Shown here piece after piece: positions 13,357 to 24,900 of a DNA stretch of 64,000 nt. The stretch spans positions 1,736,001 to 1,800,000 of the forward strand of contig JAUIMM010000579.1 in assembly GCA_031769625.1 (NCBI GenBank), read 5' to 3'. The notes under the pieces were generated by a model, which worked only from the letters and a program-made list of their open reading frames with translations, searched no databases and was not told where the DNA came from. The DNA is from Taudactylus pleione. Taxonomy: Eukaryota; Chordata; Amphibia; Anura; Myobatrachidae. How positions within the stretch are numbered: the stretch's first letter is position 1; each line of letters opens with the position of its first letter. The translations under genes were made by a program, and so were the position numbers.

Positions 13357-14087
13357 TCAGTAATAGTAACGTGCCCCCAGTAAGTGTAACTCCCAATATA
13401 CCGTCGGTAATAGTAACGTGCCCCCAGTAAGTGTCACTTCCAATGTACCATCAGTAATAGTAATGTGCCCCCTGTAAGTGTAACTCCCAATATACCAACA
13501 GTAATAGTAAAGTGCCCCCAGTAAGTGTAACTCCCAATCTACCATCAGTAATTGTAACGTGCTCCCAGTAAGTGTAACTCCCAATATAACATCAGTAATA
13601 GTAACGTGCCCCCATTAAGTGTGACTCCCAATCATATACCATCAGTAATAGTAACGTGCCCCCAGTAAGTGTCACTCCCAATGTACCATCAGTAATAGTA
13701 ACGTGCCCCCAGTAAGTGTAACTCCCAATATACCAACAGTAATAGTAAAGTGCCCCCAGTAAGTGTAACTCCCAATCTACCATCAGTAATTGTAACGTGC
13801 TCCCAGTAAGTGTAACTCCCAATATATCATCAGTAATAGTAACGTGCCCCCATTAAGTGTAACTCCCAATCATATACCATCAGTAATAGTAACGTGCCCC
13901 CAGTAAGTGTCACTCCCAATGTACCATCAGTAATAGTAATGTGCCCCCAGTAAGTGTAACTCCCAATATACCAACAGTAATAGTAACGTGCCCCCAGTAA
14001 GTGTAACTCCCAATATACCATCAGTAATAGTAACGTGCCCCCAGTAAGTGTCACTCCCAATATACCATCAGTAATATTAACGTGCAC
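13357..14087 (+). repeat. Three tandem pentamers, period 238 bp
   Basis: The monomer with CCAATGTACC recurs with its neighbours. GTGTCAC before it begins at 13431, 13669 and 13907, a constant 238 bp, which is five monomers of which one is the 50-bp AATCATATACC form (4 x 47 + 50). The first copy starts with CCGTCGGTAATAG instead of the 50-bp monomer. Copies 1 and 2 share the CCAATCTACC and GTAATTGTAACGTGCTCCC variants. The third has ordinary bases there. Related pentamers occur near 5.1-5.45, 11.7-12.1 and 15.6-15.75 kb. Confidence 0.8.
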
Positions 14088-14359
14088 CCAGTAAGTGTCA
14101 CTCCCAATATACCATTAGTAAAAGTAACGTGTCCACAGTGTCACTCCTATAATATACCATCAGTAGTAGTAACTTGCCCCCAGTAAGTGTCACCCAATAA
14201 TATACCATCAATAAGTTATGTGCCCCCAGTATGTCACTCCCAATATACCATCACTAATAGTAATGTGCCTCCAGTAAGTGTATCTCCCAATTATATACCA
14301 TCAATAATAGTTAGGTGCCCCCAGTATGTGTCTCTCTGAATATACCATCAGTAATAGTA

Positions 14360-15050
14360 GCTTGCCCCCAGTAAGTGTAACTCCCAATCATATACCATCA
14401 GTAATAGTAACGTGCCCCCAGTAAGTGTCACTTACAATATACCGTCAGTAATAGTAACGTGCCCCCTGTAAGTGTCACTCCCAATATACCGTCAGTAATA
14501 GTAACGTGTCCCCAGTAAGTGTCACTCCCAATATACCCTCAGTAATAGTAACGTGCCCCCAGTAAGTGTCACTCCCAATATACCCTCAGTAATAGTAACG
14601 TGCCCCCAGTAAGTGTCACTCCCAATATACCGTCAGTAATAGTAACGTGCCCCCAGTAAGTGTCTCTCCCAATATACCATCAGTAATAGTAACATGCCCC
14701 CATTAAGTGTAACTCCCAATATACCATCAGTAATAGTAACGTGCCCCCAGTAAGTGTAACTCCCAATAATATACCATCAGTAATAGTAACGTGCCCCCAG
14801 TAAGTGTAACTCCCAATATACCATCAGTAATAGTAACGTGCTCCCAGTAATTGTAACTCCCAATATACCAACAGTAATAGCAACATGCCTCCAGTGTCAC
14901 TCCCAATATACCATCAGTAATAGTAACGTGCCTCCTGTAAGTGTCACTCCCAATATACCAACAGTAATAGTAACGTGCCCCCAGTAAGAGTAACTCCCAA
15001 TATACCATCACTAATAGTAATGTGCCTCCAGTAAGTGTAACTCCCAATTA
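14360..15050 (+). repeat. Partial third copy of the 1.86-kb HOR
   Basis: It reproduces the right-hand part of HOR copy 2 at an offset of 2,304 bp: the AATCATATACC 50-bp monomer, the GCCCCCTG monomer (14461 against 12157), the ACCGTCAG and ACCCTCAG series, and the 43-bp monomer after CAACATGCCTCCAG. It is flanked by M and L cassettes on the left and by an L cassette on the right (about 15,030-15,105). Confidence 0.75.
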
Positions 15051-16870
15051 TATACCATCAATAATAGTTAGGTGCCCCCAGTATGTGTCTCTCTGAATAT
15101 ACCATCAGTAGTAGTAACATGCCCCCAATAAGTGTAACTCCCAATATACCATCAGTAATAGTAACGTGCCCCCCAGTAAGTGTCACTCCCAATATACCAT
15201 CAGTAATAGTAACGTGCCCCCCAGTAAGTGTCACTCCCAATATACCATCAGTAATAGTAACGTGCCCCCAGTAAGTGTAACTCCCACTATACCATCAGTA
15301 ATAGTAACGTGCCCCCAGTTAGTGTCGCTCCCACTATACCATCAGTAATAGTAACGTGCACCCAGTAAGTGTCCCTCCCAATATACCGTCAGTAATAGTA
15401 ACGTGCCCCCAGTAAGTGTCACTCCCAATATACCGTCAGTAATAATAACGTGCCCCCAGTAAGTGTCACTCCCAATATACCGTCAGTAATAGTAACGTGC
15501 CCCCAGTAAGTGTAACTCCCAATATACCATCAGTAAAAGTAACGTGCCCCCAGTAAGTGTAACTCCCAATATACCATCAGTAATAGTAACGTGCCCCCAG
15601 TAAGTGTAACTCCCAATCTTATACCATCAGTAATAGTAACGTGCCCCCAGTAAGTGTCACTCCCAATGTTCCATCAGTAATAGTAACGTGCCCCCAGTAA
15701 GTGTAACTCCCAATATACCAACAGTAATAGTAACGTGCACCCAGTAAGTGTCACTCCCAATATACCATTAGTAAAAGTAACGTGTCCACAGTGTCACTCC
15801 TATAATATACCATCAGTAGTAGTAACGTGCCCCCAGTAAGTGTCACCCAATAATATACCATCAATAAGTTACGTGCCCCCAGTATGTCACTCCCAATATA
15901 CCATCACTAATAGTAATGTGCCTCCAGTAAGTGTAACTCCCAATTATATACCATCAATAATAGTTAGGTGCCCCCAGTATGTGTCTCTCTGAATATACCA
16001 TCAGTAATAGTAACATGCCTCCAGTAAGTGTCACTACCAATATACCATCAGTAATAGTAACGTGCCCCCAGTAAGTGTAACTCCCACTATACCATCAGTA
16101 ATAGTAATGTGCCCCCAGTTAGTGTCGCTCCCACTATACCATCAGTAATAGTATCTTGCCCCCAGTTAGTGTCGCTCCCAATATACCATCAGTAATAGTA
16201 ACGTGCCCCCAGTAAGTGTAACTCCCAATATACCATCAGTAATAGTAACGTACCCCCAGTAAGTGTAACTCCCAATATAACATCAGTAATAGTAACGTGC
16301 TCCCAGTAATTGTAACTCCCAATATACCAACAGTAATAGTAACATGCCTCCAGTGTCACTCCCAATATACCATCAGTAATAGTAACGTGCCTCCAGTAAG
16401 TGTAACTCCCAATAAACCAAAAGTAATAGTAACGTGCCTCCAATAAGTGTAACTCCCAATATACCATCAGTAATAGTAACGTGCCCCCAGTAAGTGTAAC
16501 TCCCAATATACCATCAGTAATAGTAACGTGCCCCCAGTAAGTGTAACTCACAATAATATACCATCAGTAATAGTAACGTGCCTCCAGTAACTGTAACTCC
16601 CAATATACCATCAGTAATAGTAACATGCCCCCAGTAAGTGTATCTCCCAATATACCATCAGTAATAGCAACGTGCCCCCAGTAAGTGTAACTCCCAAAAT
16701 ACCATCAGTAATAGTAACGTGCCCCCAGTAAGTGTAACTCCCAATATACCATCAGTAATAGTAACGTGACCCCAGTAAGTGTAACTCCCAATATACCATC
16801 AGTAATAGTAATGTGCCCCAGTAAGTGTAACTCCCAATATACCATCAGTAATAGTAATGTGCCCCCAGTA
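15050..16870 (+). repeat. Mosaic zone with C6-run monomers and cassettes M and L
   Basis: Two monomers in succession near 15,170-15,230 carry six Cs instead of five, so their spacing is 48 bp. ACCGTCAG monomers follow at 15.38-15.49 kb, a CCAATCTTATACC 50-bp form near 15.62 kb, cassette M at about 15.74-15.84 kb and cassette L at about 15.94-16.01 kb. From about 16.2 kb the series changes to GTGCTCCCAGTAATTG, CCAACAG and CCAAAAG monomers that dominate the rest of the window. 16 kb is therefore close to a boundary between two variant populations. Confidence 0.65.
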
Positions 16871-16871
16871 A

Positions 16872-17951
16872 GTGTCACTCCCTCTATACCATCAGTAATA
16901 GTAACGTGCCCCCAGTAAGTGTCACTCCCAATATACCATCAGTAATAGTAACGTGACCCCAGTAAGTGTAACTCCCACTATACCATCAGTAATAGTAACG
17001 TGCCCCCAGTTAGTGTCGCTCCCAATATACCATCAGTAATAGTAACGTGCCCCCAGTAAGTGTAACTCCCACTATACCATCAGTAATAGTAACGTGCCCC
17101 CAGTAATTGTAACTCCCAATATACCAACAGTAATAGTAACGTGCCTCCAGTAATTGTAACTCCCAATATACCAACAGTAATAGTAACGTGCCTCCAGTAA
17201 GTGTATCTCCCAATATATCAAATGTAATAGTAACGTGCCTCCAATAAGTGTAACTCCCAATATACCAACAGTAATAATAACGTGCCCCCAGTAAGTTTCA
17301 CTCCCACTATACCATCAGTAATAGTAACGTGCCCCCAGTAAGTGTCACTACCAATATACCATCAGTAATAGTAACGTGCCCCCAGTAAGTGTATCTCCCA
17401 ATATACCATCAGTAATAGTAACGTGCCTCCAGTAAGTGTAACTCCCACTATACCAACAGTAATAGTAACGTGCCCCCAGTAAGTGTAACTCCCACTATAC
17501 CATCAGTAATAGTAACTTGCCCCAGTTAGTGTCGCTCCCAATATACCATCAGTAATAGTAACGTGCCCCCAGTAAGTGTGACTCCCAATATACCATCAGT
17601 AATAGTAACGTGCCCCCAGTAAGTGTCACTCCCAATATAAAATCAGTAATAGTAACGAGCCCCCAGTAAGTGTATCTCCCAATATACCATCAGTAATAGT
17701 AACGTGCCCCCAGTAAGTGTCACTCCCAATATACCATCAGTAATAGTAACGTGCCCCCAGTAAGTGTAACTCCCAATATACCATCAGTAATAGTAACCTG
17801 CCCCCAGTAAGTGTCACTCCCTCTATACCATCAGTAATAGTAACGTGCCCCCAGTAAGTGTCACTCCCAATATACCATCAGTAATAGTAACGTGCCCCCA
17901 GTAAGTGTAACTCCCAATATACCATCAGTAATAGTAACGTGCCCCCAGTAA
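16872..17951 (+). repeat. 1,080-bp higher-order repeat, copy 1
   Basis: It starts at GTGTCACTCCCTCTAT (16872), which recurs at 17952 and 20112. A second landmark, AATGTAATAG after CAATATATCA, lies at 17221, 18301 and 20461 and gives the same 1,080 and 2,160 offsets. The period is 23 monomers less one base. Inside it, a three-monomer (141 bp) duplication makes GTGTCACTCCCTCTAT appear also at 17811. Confidence 0.85.
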
Positions 17952-19110
17952 GTGTCACTCCCTCTATACCATCAGTAATAGTAACGTGCCCCCAGTAAGT
18001 GTCACTCCCAATATACCATCAGTAATAGTAACGTGACCCCAGTAAGTGTAACTCCCACTATACCATCAGTAATAGTAACGTGCCCCCAGTTAGTGTCGCT
18101 CCCAATATACCATCAGTAATAGTAACGTGCCTCCAGTAAGTGTAACTCCCACTATACCATCAGTAATAGTAACGTGCCCCCAGTAATTGTAACTCCCAAT
18201 ATACCAACAGTAATAGTAACGTGCCTCCAGTAATTGTAACCCCCAATATACCAACAGTAATAGTAACATGCCTCCAGTAAGTGTATCTCCCAATATATCA
18301 AATGTAATAGTAACGTGCCTCCAATAAGTGTAACTCCCAATATACCAACAGTAATAGTAACGTGCCCCCAGTAAGTTTCACTCCCACTATACCATCAGTA
18401 ATAGTAACGTGCCCCCAGTAAGTGTCACTACCAATATACCATCAGTAATAGTAACGTGCCCCCAGTAAGTGTATCTCCCAATATACCATCAGTAATAGTA
18501 ACGTGCCTCCAGTAAGTGTAACTCCCAATATACCATCAGTAATAGTAACGTGTCCCCAGTAAGTGTAACTCCCAATATACCATCAATAATAGTAACGTGC
18601 CCCCAGTAAGTGTAACTCGCAATATACCAACAGTAATAGTAACGTGCCCCCAGTAAGTGTAACTCCCACTATACCATCAGTAATTGTAACTTGCCCCAGT
18701 TAGTGTCGCTCCCAATATACCATCAGTAATAGTAACGTGCCCCCAGTAAGTGTCACTCCCAATATACCATCAGTAATAGTAACGTGACCCCAGTAAGTGT
18801 AACTCCCACTATACCATCAGTAATAGTAACGTGCCCCCAGTTAGTGTCGCTCCCAATATACCATCAGTAATAGTAACGTGCCCCCAGTAAGTGTGACTCC
18901 CAATATACCATCAGTAATAGTAACGTGCCCCCAGTAAGTGTCACTCCCAATATAAAATCAGTAATAGTAACGAGCCCCCAGTAAGTGTATCTCCCAATAT
19001 ACCATCAGTAATAGTAACGTGCCCCCAGTAAGTGTCACTCCCAATATACCATCAGTAATAGTAACGTGCCCCCAGTAAGTGTAACTCCCAATATACCATC
19101 AGTAATAGTA
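17952..19110 (+). repeat. 1,080-bp higher-order repeat, copy 2
   Basis: It repeats copy 1 with few changes, for example a CCCCCAATATACC monomer near 18240 where copy 1 has CTCCCAATATACC. It also contains monomers with GTGTCCCCAG (18551), ATCAATAATAG and GTAACTCGCAATATACC (about 18,615) that recur in copy 3 or in the 27.1-27.2 kb block. The right boundary is approximate because copy 3 is rearranged. Confidence 0.75.
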
Positions 19111-20111
19111 ACCTGCCCCCAGTAAGTGTCACTACCAATATACCATCAGTAATAGTAACGTGCCCCCAGTAAGTGTATCTCCCAATATACCATCAGTAAT
19201 AGTAACGTGCCTCCAGTAAGTGTAACTCCCAATATACCATCAGTAATAGTAACATGTCTCCAGTAATTGTAACCCCCAATATACCAACAGTAATAGTAAC
19301 GTGCCTCCAGTAAGTGTATCTCCCAATATATCAAATGTAATAGTAACGTGCCTCCAATAAGTGTAACTCCCAATATACCAACAGTAATAGTAACGTGCCC
19401 CCAGTAAGTTTCACTCCCACTATACCATCAGTAATAGTAACGTGCCCCCAGTAAGTGTCACTACCAATATACCATCAGTAATAGTAACGTGCCCCCAGTA
19501 AGTGTATCTCCCAATATACCATCAGTAATAGTAACGTGCCTCCAGTAAGTGTAACTCCCAATATACCATCAGTAATAGTAACGTGTCCCCAGTAAGTGTA
19601 ACTCCCAATATACCATCAATAATAGTAACGTGCCCCCAGTAAGTGTAACTCCCACTATACCATCAGTAATTGTAACTTGCCCCAGTTAGTGTCGCTCCCA
19701 ATATACCATCAGTAATAGTAACGTGCCCCCAGTAAGTGTGACTCCCAATATACCATCAGTAATAGAAACGTGCCCCCAGTAAGTGTCACTCCCAATATAA
19801 AATCAGTAAGAGTAACGTGCCCCCAGTAAGTGTATCTCCCAATATACCATCAGTAATAGTAACGTGCCCCCAGTAAGTGTTACTCCCAATATACCATCAG
19901 TAATAGTAACGTGCCCCCAGTAAGTGTAACTCCCAATATACCATCAGTAATAGTAACGTGCCCCCAGTAAGTGTCACTCCCACTATACCATCAGTAATAG
20001 TAACGTGCCCCCAGTAAGTGTCACTCCCAATATACCATCAGTAATAGTAACGTGCCCCCTGTAAGTGTAACTCCCAATATACCATCAGTAATAGTAACGT
20101 GCCCCCAGTAA
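19110..20111 (+). repeat. 1,080-bp HOR, copy 3, rearranged
   Basis: The AATGTAATAG landmark is at 19334, which is 1,033 after copy 2 and 1,127 before copy 4 (1,080 minus and plus 47). The left part jumps from GTGTCACTACC-type monomers straight to the CCAACAG monomers, so the GTGTCACTCCCTCTAT start is missing. The monomer with GTAACTCGCAATATACC found in copy 2 is absent. These are whole-monomer changes, as expected from unequal exchange. Confidence 0.7.
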
Positions 20112-20700
20112 GTGTCACTCCCTCTATACCATCAGTAATAGTAACGTGCCCCCAGTAAGTGTCACTCCCAATATACCATCAGTAATAGTAACGTGACCCC
20201 AGTAAGTGTAACTCCCACTATACCATCAGTAATAGTAACGTGCCCCCAGTTAGTGTCGCTCCCAATATACCATCAGTAATAGTAACGTGCCCCCAGTAAG
20301 TGTAACTCCCACTATACCATCAGTAATAGTAACGTGCCCCCAGTAATTGTAACTCCCAATATACCAACAGTAATAGTAACGTGCCTCCAGTAATTGTAAC
20401 TCCCAATATACCAACAGTAATAGTAACGTGCCTCCAGTAAGTGTATCTCCCAATATATCAAATGTAATAGTAACGTGCCTCCAATAAGTGTAACTCCCAA
20501 TATACCATCAGTAATAGTAACGTGCCCCCAGTAAGTGTAACTCCCAATATACCATCATTAATAGTAACGTGCCCCCAGTAAGTGTAACTCGCAATATCCC
20601 AACAGTAATAGTAACGTGCCCCCAGTAAGTGAAACTCCCAATATACCATCAGTAATAGTATTGTGCCCCCAGTAAGTGTAACTCCCACTATACCATCAGT
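20112..20700 (+). repeat. 1,080-bp HOR, partial copy 4
   Basis: It begins with GTGTCACTCCCTCTAT and follows copy 1 through the AATGTAATAG landmark (20461). From about 20.5 kb it changes to ATCATTAATAG, GTAACTCGCAATATCCC and GTATTGTGCC variants. It belongs to the block that is found again at 27.05-30.4 kb, where the same landmark is at 28063. Confidence 0.8.
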
Positions 20701-21224
20701 AATAGTAACTTGCCCCAGTTAGTGTCGCTCCCAATATACCATCAGTAATAGTAACGTGCCCCCAGTAAGTGTGACTCCCAATATACCATCAGTAATAGTA
20801 ACGTGCCCTCAGTAAGTGTCACTCCCAATATAAAATCAGTAATAGTAACGTGCCCCCAGTAAGTGTATCTCCCAATATACCATCAGTAATAGTAACGTGC
20901 CCCCAGTAAGTGTAACTCCCAATATACCATCAGTAATAGTAACGTGCTCCCAGTAATTGTAACTCCCAATATACCAACAGTAATAATAACATGCCCCCAG
21001 TGTCACTCCCAATATTCCATCAGTAATAGTAACGTGCCTCCAATAAGTGTAACTCCCAATATACCAAAAGTAATAGTAACGTGCCTCCAATAAGTGTAAC
21101 TCCCAATATACCAACAGTAATAGTAACGTGCCCCCAGTAAGTTTCACTCCTACTATACCATCAGTAATAGTAACGTGCCCCAAGTAAGTGTATCTCCCAA
21201 TATACCATCAGTAATAGTAACGTG

Positions 21225-21650
21225 CCCTCAGTAAGTGTCACTCCCAATATAAAATCAGTAATAGTAACGTGCCCCCAGTAAGTGTATCTCCCAATATACC
21301 ATCAGTAATAGTAACCTGCCCCCAGTAAGTGTTACTCCCAATATACCATCAGTAATAGTAACGTGCCCCCAGTAAGTGTCACTCCCAATATAAAATCAGT
21401 AATAGTAACGTGCCCCCAGTAAGTGTATCTCCCAATATTCCATCAGTAATAGTAACCTGCCCCCAGTAAGTGTGACTCCCAATATACCATCAGTAATAGT
21501 AACGTGCCCTCAGTAAGTGTCACTCCCAATATAAAATCAGTAATAGTAACGTGCCCCCAGTAAGTGTATCTCCCAATATACCATCAGTAATAGTAACCTG
21601 CCCCCAGTAAGTGTTACTCCCAATATACCATCAGTAATAGTAACGTGCAC
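21225..21650 (+). repeat. Trimer repeat, three copies of 141 bp
   Basis: The CAATATAAAATCAG monomer occurs at about 21247, 21388 and 21529, exactly 141 bp apart, each followed by a GTGTATCTCCC monomer and a TAACCTGCC monomer. The same local array occurs in the duplicate block at about 28,989, 29,128 and 29,269, where one step is 139 bp because of a two-base loss (GTGTCACCCAAT). The trimer expansion therefore predates the block duplication. Confidence 0.85.
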
Positions 21651-22709
21651 CCAGTAAGTGTAACTCCCAATATACCATCAGTAATAGTAACGTGCTCCCA
21701 GTAATTGTAACTCCCAATATACCAACAGTAATAATAACATGCCCCCAGTGTCACTCCCAATATTCCATCAGTAATAGTAACGTGCCTCCAATAAGTGTCA
21801 CTCCCAATATACCATCAGTAATAGTAACGTGCCCCAAGTAAGTGTATCTATCAATATACCATCAGTAATAGTAACGTGCCTCCAGTAAGTGTAACTCCCA
21901 ATATACCATCAGTAATAGTAACGTGCCCCCAGTAAGTGTAACTCCCAATATACCAACAGTAATAATAACATGCCCCCAGTGTCACTCCTAATATTCCATC
22001 AGTAATAGTAACGTGCCTCCAATAAGTGTAACTCCCAATATACCAAAAGTAATAGTAACGTGCCTCCTGTAAGTGTAACTCCCAATATACCAACAGTAAT
22101 AGTAACGTGCCCCAAGTAAGTGTATCTCCCAATATACCATCAGTAATAGTAACGTGCCTCCAGTAAGTGTAACTCCCAATATACCTTCAGTAATAGTAAC
22201 GTGCCCCCAATAAGTTTCTCTCCTACTATACCATCAGTAATAGTAACGTGCCCCCTGTAAGTGTCACTCCCAATATACCATCAGTAATAGTAACGTGCCC
22301 CAAGTAAGTGTATCTCCCAATATACCATCAGTAATAGTAACGTGCCTCCAGTAAGTGTAACTCCCAATATACCTTCAGTAATAGTAATGTGCCCCCAGTA
22401 AGTGTAACTCGCAATATACCATCAGTAATAGTAACATGCCCCCTGTAAGTGTAACTCCCAATATACCAACAGTAATCGTAACGTGCACCCAGTTAGTGTC
22501 ACTCCCAATATACCCTCAGTAATAGTAACATGCCCCCAGTAAGTGTAACTCCCAATAATATACCATAAGTAATAGTAACGTGCCCCCAGTAAGTGTAACT
22601 CCCAATATACCATCAGTAATAGTAAGGTGCTCCCAGTAATTGTAACTCCCAATATACCAACAGTAATAGTAACGTGCCTCCAATAAGTGTAACTCCCAAT
22701 ATACCATCA

Positions 22710-24900
22710 GTAATAGTAATGTGCCCCAGTAAGTGTATCTCCCAATATACCATCAGTAATAGTAACGTGCCTCCAGTAAGTGTAACTCCCAATAAACCAT
22801 CAGTAATAGTAACGTGCCCCCATTAAGTGTAACTCCCAAAATACCATCAGTAATAGTAACGTGCCCCCATTAAGTGTAACTCCCAATATACCATCAGTAA
22901 TAGTAACGTGCCCCCAGTAAGTGTAACTCCCAATATACCATCAGTAATAGTAATGTGCCCCCAGTAAGTGTAACTTCCACTATACCATCAGTAATAGTAA
23001 CTTGCCCCCAGTTAGTGTCGCTCCCAATATACCATCAGTAATAGTAACGTGCCCCCAGTAAGTGTCACTCCCAATATACCATCAGTAATAGTAACGTGCC
23101 CCCAGTAAGTGTAACTCCCACTATACCATCAGTAATAGTAACGTGCCCCCAGTTAGTGTCGCTCCCAATATACCTTCAGTAATAGTAACGTGACTCCAGT
23201 AGTTGTAACTCCCAATATCCCAACAGTAATAGTAACGTGCCTCCAGTAATTGTAACTCCCAATATACCATCAGTAATAGTAACGTGCCTCCAGTAAGTGT
23301 AACTCCCAATATACCATCAGTAATAGTAACGTGCCTCCAGTAAGTGTAACTCCCAATATACCATCAGTAATAGTAACGTGCCTCCAGTAAGTGTAACTCC
23401 CTATATACCATCAGTAATAGTAACGTGCCCCCAGTAAGTGTATCTCCCAATATACCATCAGTAATAGTAACGTGCCCCCAGTAAGTGTTACTCCCAATAT
23501 ACCATCAGTAATAGTAACGTGCCCCCAGTAAGTGTAACTCCCTATATACCATCAGTAAATGTAACGTGCCCCCAGTAAGTGTATCTCCCAATATACCATC
23601 AGTAATAGTAACGTGCCCCCAGTAAGTGTTACACCCAATATACCATCAGTAATAGTAACGTGCCCCCAGTAAGTGTAACTCCCAATATACCATTAGTAAT
23701 AGTAACGTGCCCCCAGTAAGTGTCACTCCCACTATACCATCAGTAATAGTAACGTGCCCCCAGTAAGTGTCACTCCCAATATACCATCAGTAATAGTTAT
23801 GAGCCCCCAGTAAGTGTAACTCCCACTATACCATCAGTAATAGTAACGTGCCCCCAGTTAGTGTCGCTCCCAATATACCATCAGTAATAGTAACGTGCCT
23901 CCAGTAATTGTAACTCCCAATATACCAACAGTAATAGTAACGTGACTCCAGTAAGTGTAACTCCCAATATACCATCAGTAATAGTAACGTGCCCCCAGTA
24001 AGTGTCACTCCCAGTATACCATCAGTAATAGTAACGTGCCCCCAGTAAGTGTCACTCCCAATATACCATCAGTAATAGTAACGTGCCTCCAGTAAGTGTA
24101 ACTCCCAATATACCATCAGTAATAGTAACGTGCCTCCAGTAAGTGTAACTCCCAATATACCATCAGTAATAGTAACGTGCCTCCAGTAAGTGTAACTCCC
24201 TATATACCATCAGTAATAGTAACGTGCCCCCAGTAAGTGTAACTCCCATTATACCATCAGTAATAGTAACGTGCCCCCAGTAAGTGTAACTCCCAATATA
24301 CCATCAGTAATAGTAACGTGCTCCCAGTAATTGTAACTCCCAATATGCCAACAGTAATAATAACATGCCCCCAGTGTCACTCCCAATATACCATCAGTAA
24401 TAGTAACGTGCCTCCAATAAGTGTAACTCCCAATATACCAAAAGTAATAGTAACGTGCCTCCAATAAGTGTAACTCCCAATATACCAACAGTAATAGTAA
24501 CGTGCCCCCAGTAAGTTTCACTCCTACAATACCATCAGTAATAGTAACGTGCCCCCAGTAAGTGTCACTCCCAATATACCATCAGTAATAGTAACGTGCC
24601 CCAAGTAAGTGTATCTCCCAATATACCATCAGTAATAGTAACGTGCCTCCAGTAAGTGTAACTCCCAATATACCATCAGTAATAGTAACTTGCCCCCAGT
24701 TAGTGTCGCTCCCAATATACCATCAGCAATAGTAACATGCCCCCAGTAAGTGTAACTCCCACTATACCATCAGTAATAGTAACGTGCCCCCAGTTAGTGT
24801 CGCTCCCAATATACCATCAGTAATAGTAACGTGCCCCCAGTAAGTGTAACTCCCAATATACCATCAGTAATAGTAACTTGCCCCCAGTTAGTGTCACTCC
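22710..24900 (+). repeat. Monomer mosaic ancestral to the Y and Z blocks
   Basis: The array continues here with variants later found in the large HOR: TTAAGTGTAAC pairs near 22.83-22.88 kb, CTTGCCCCCAGTTAG, GACTCCAGTAGTTG (23.19 kb), and the CCCTATATACC and CCCATTATACC monomers (24.20-24.25 kb). The part at 24.36-24.72 kb recurs at 30.41-30.77 kb (offset 6,049), including the rare CTCCTACAATACC (24521 and 30570). No unique DNA is seen. Confidence 0.7.

Larger units (their letters stand above)
19450..22710 (+). repeat. 3.3-kb duplicated block, left copy
   Basis: This segment recurs at about 27.05-30.40 kb. The offset steps through 7,553 (19.58 kb), 7,602 (20.1-20.8 kb), 7,649 (20.9-21.2 kb), 7,740 (21.3-21.7 kb) and 7,693 (22.0-22.7 kb). 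Most steps are one or two monomer lengths. Exceptions are a 2-bp addition near 27,680 and a 2-bp loss near 29,124. Shared rare variants include GTATTGTGCC and CAATATAAAATCAG. The right edge is sharp: after about 22,710 and 30,405 the sequences differ. Confidence 0.85.

Noticed and set aside
16189..16551. Longest minus-strand frame (120 codons), and dozens like it across the window
   Set aside because: All are the same 47-residue read-through of three monomers, ending at the consensus TGA and beginning at variant GTG or ATG triplets. Changes between copies follow DNA homogenisation. No sign of a protein gene.
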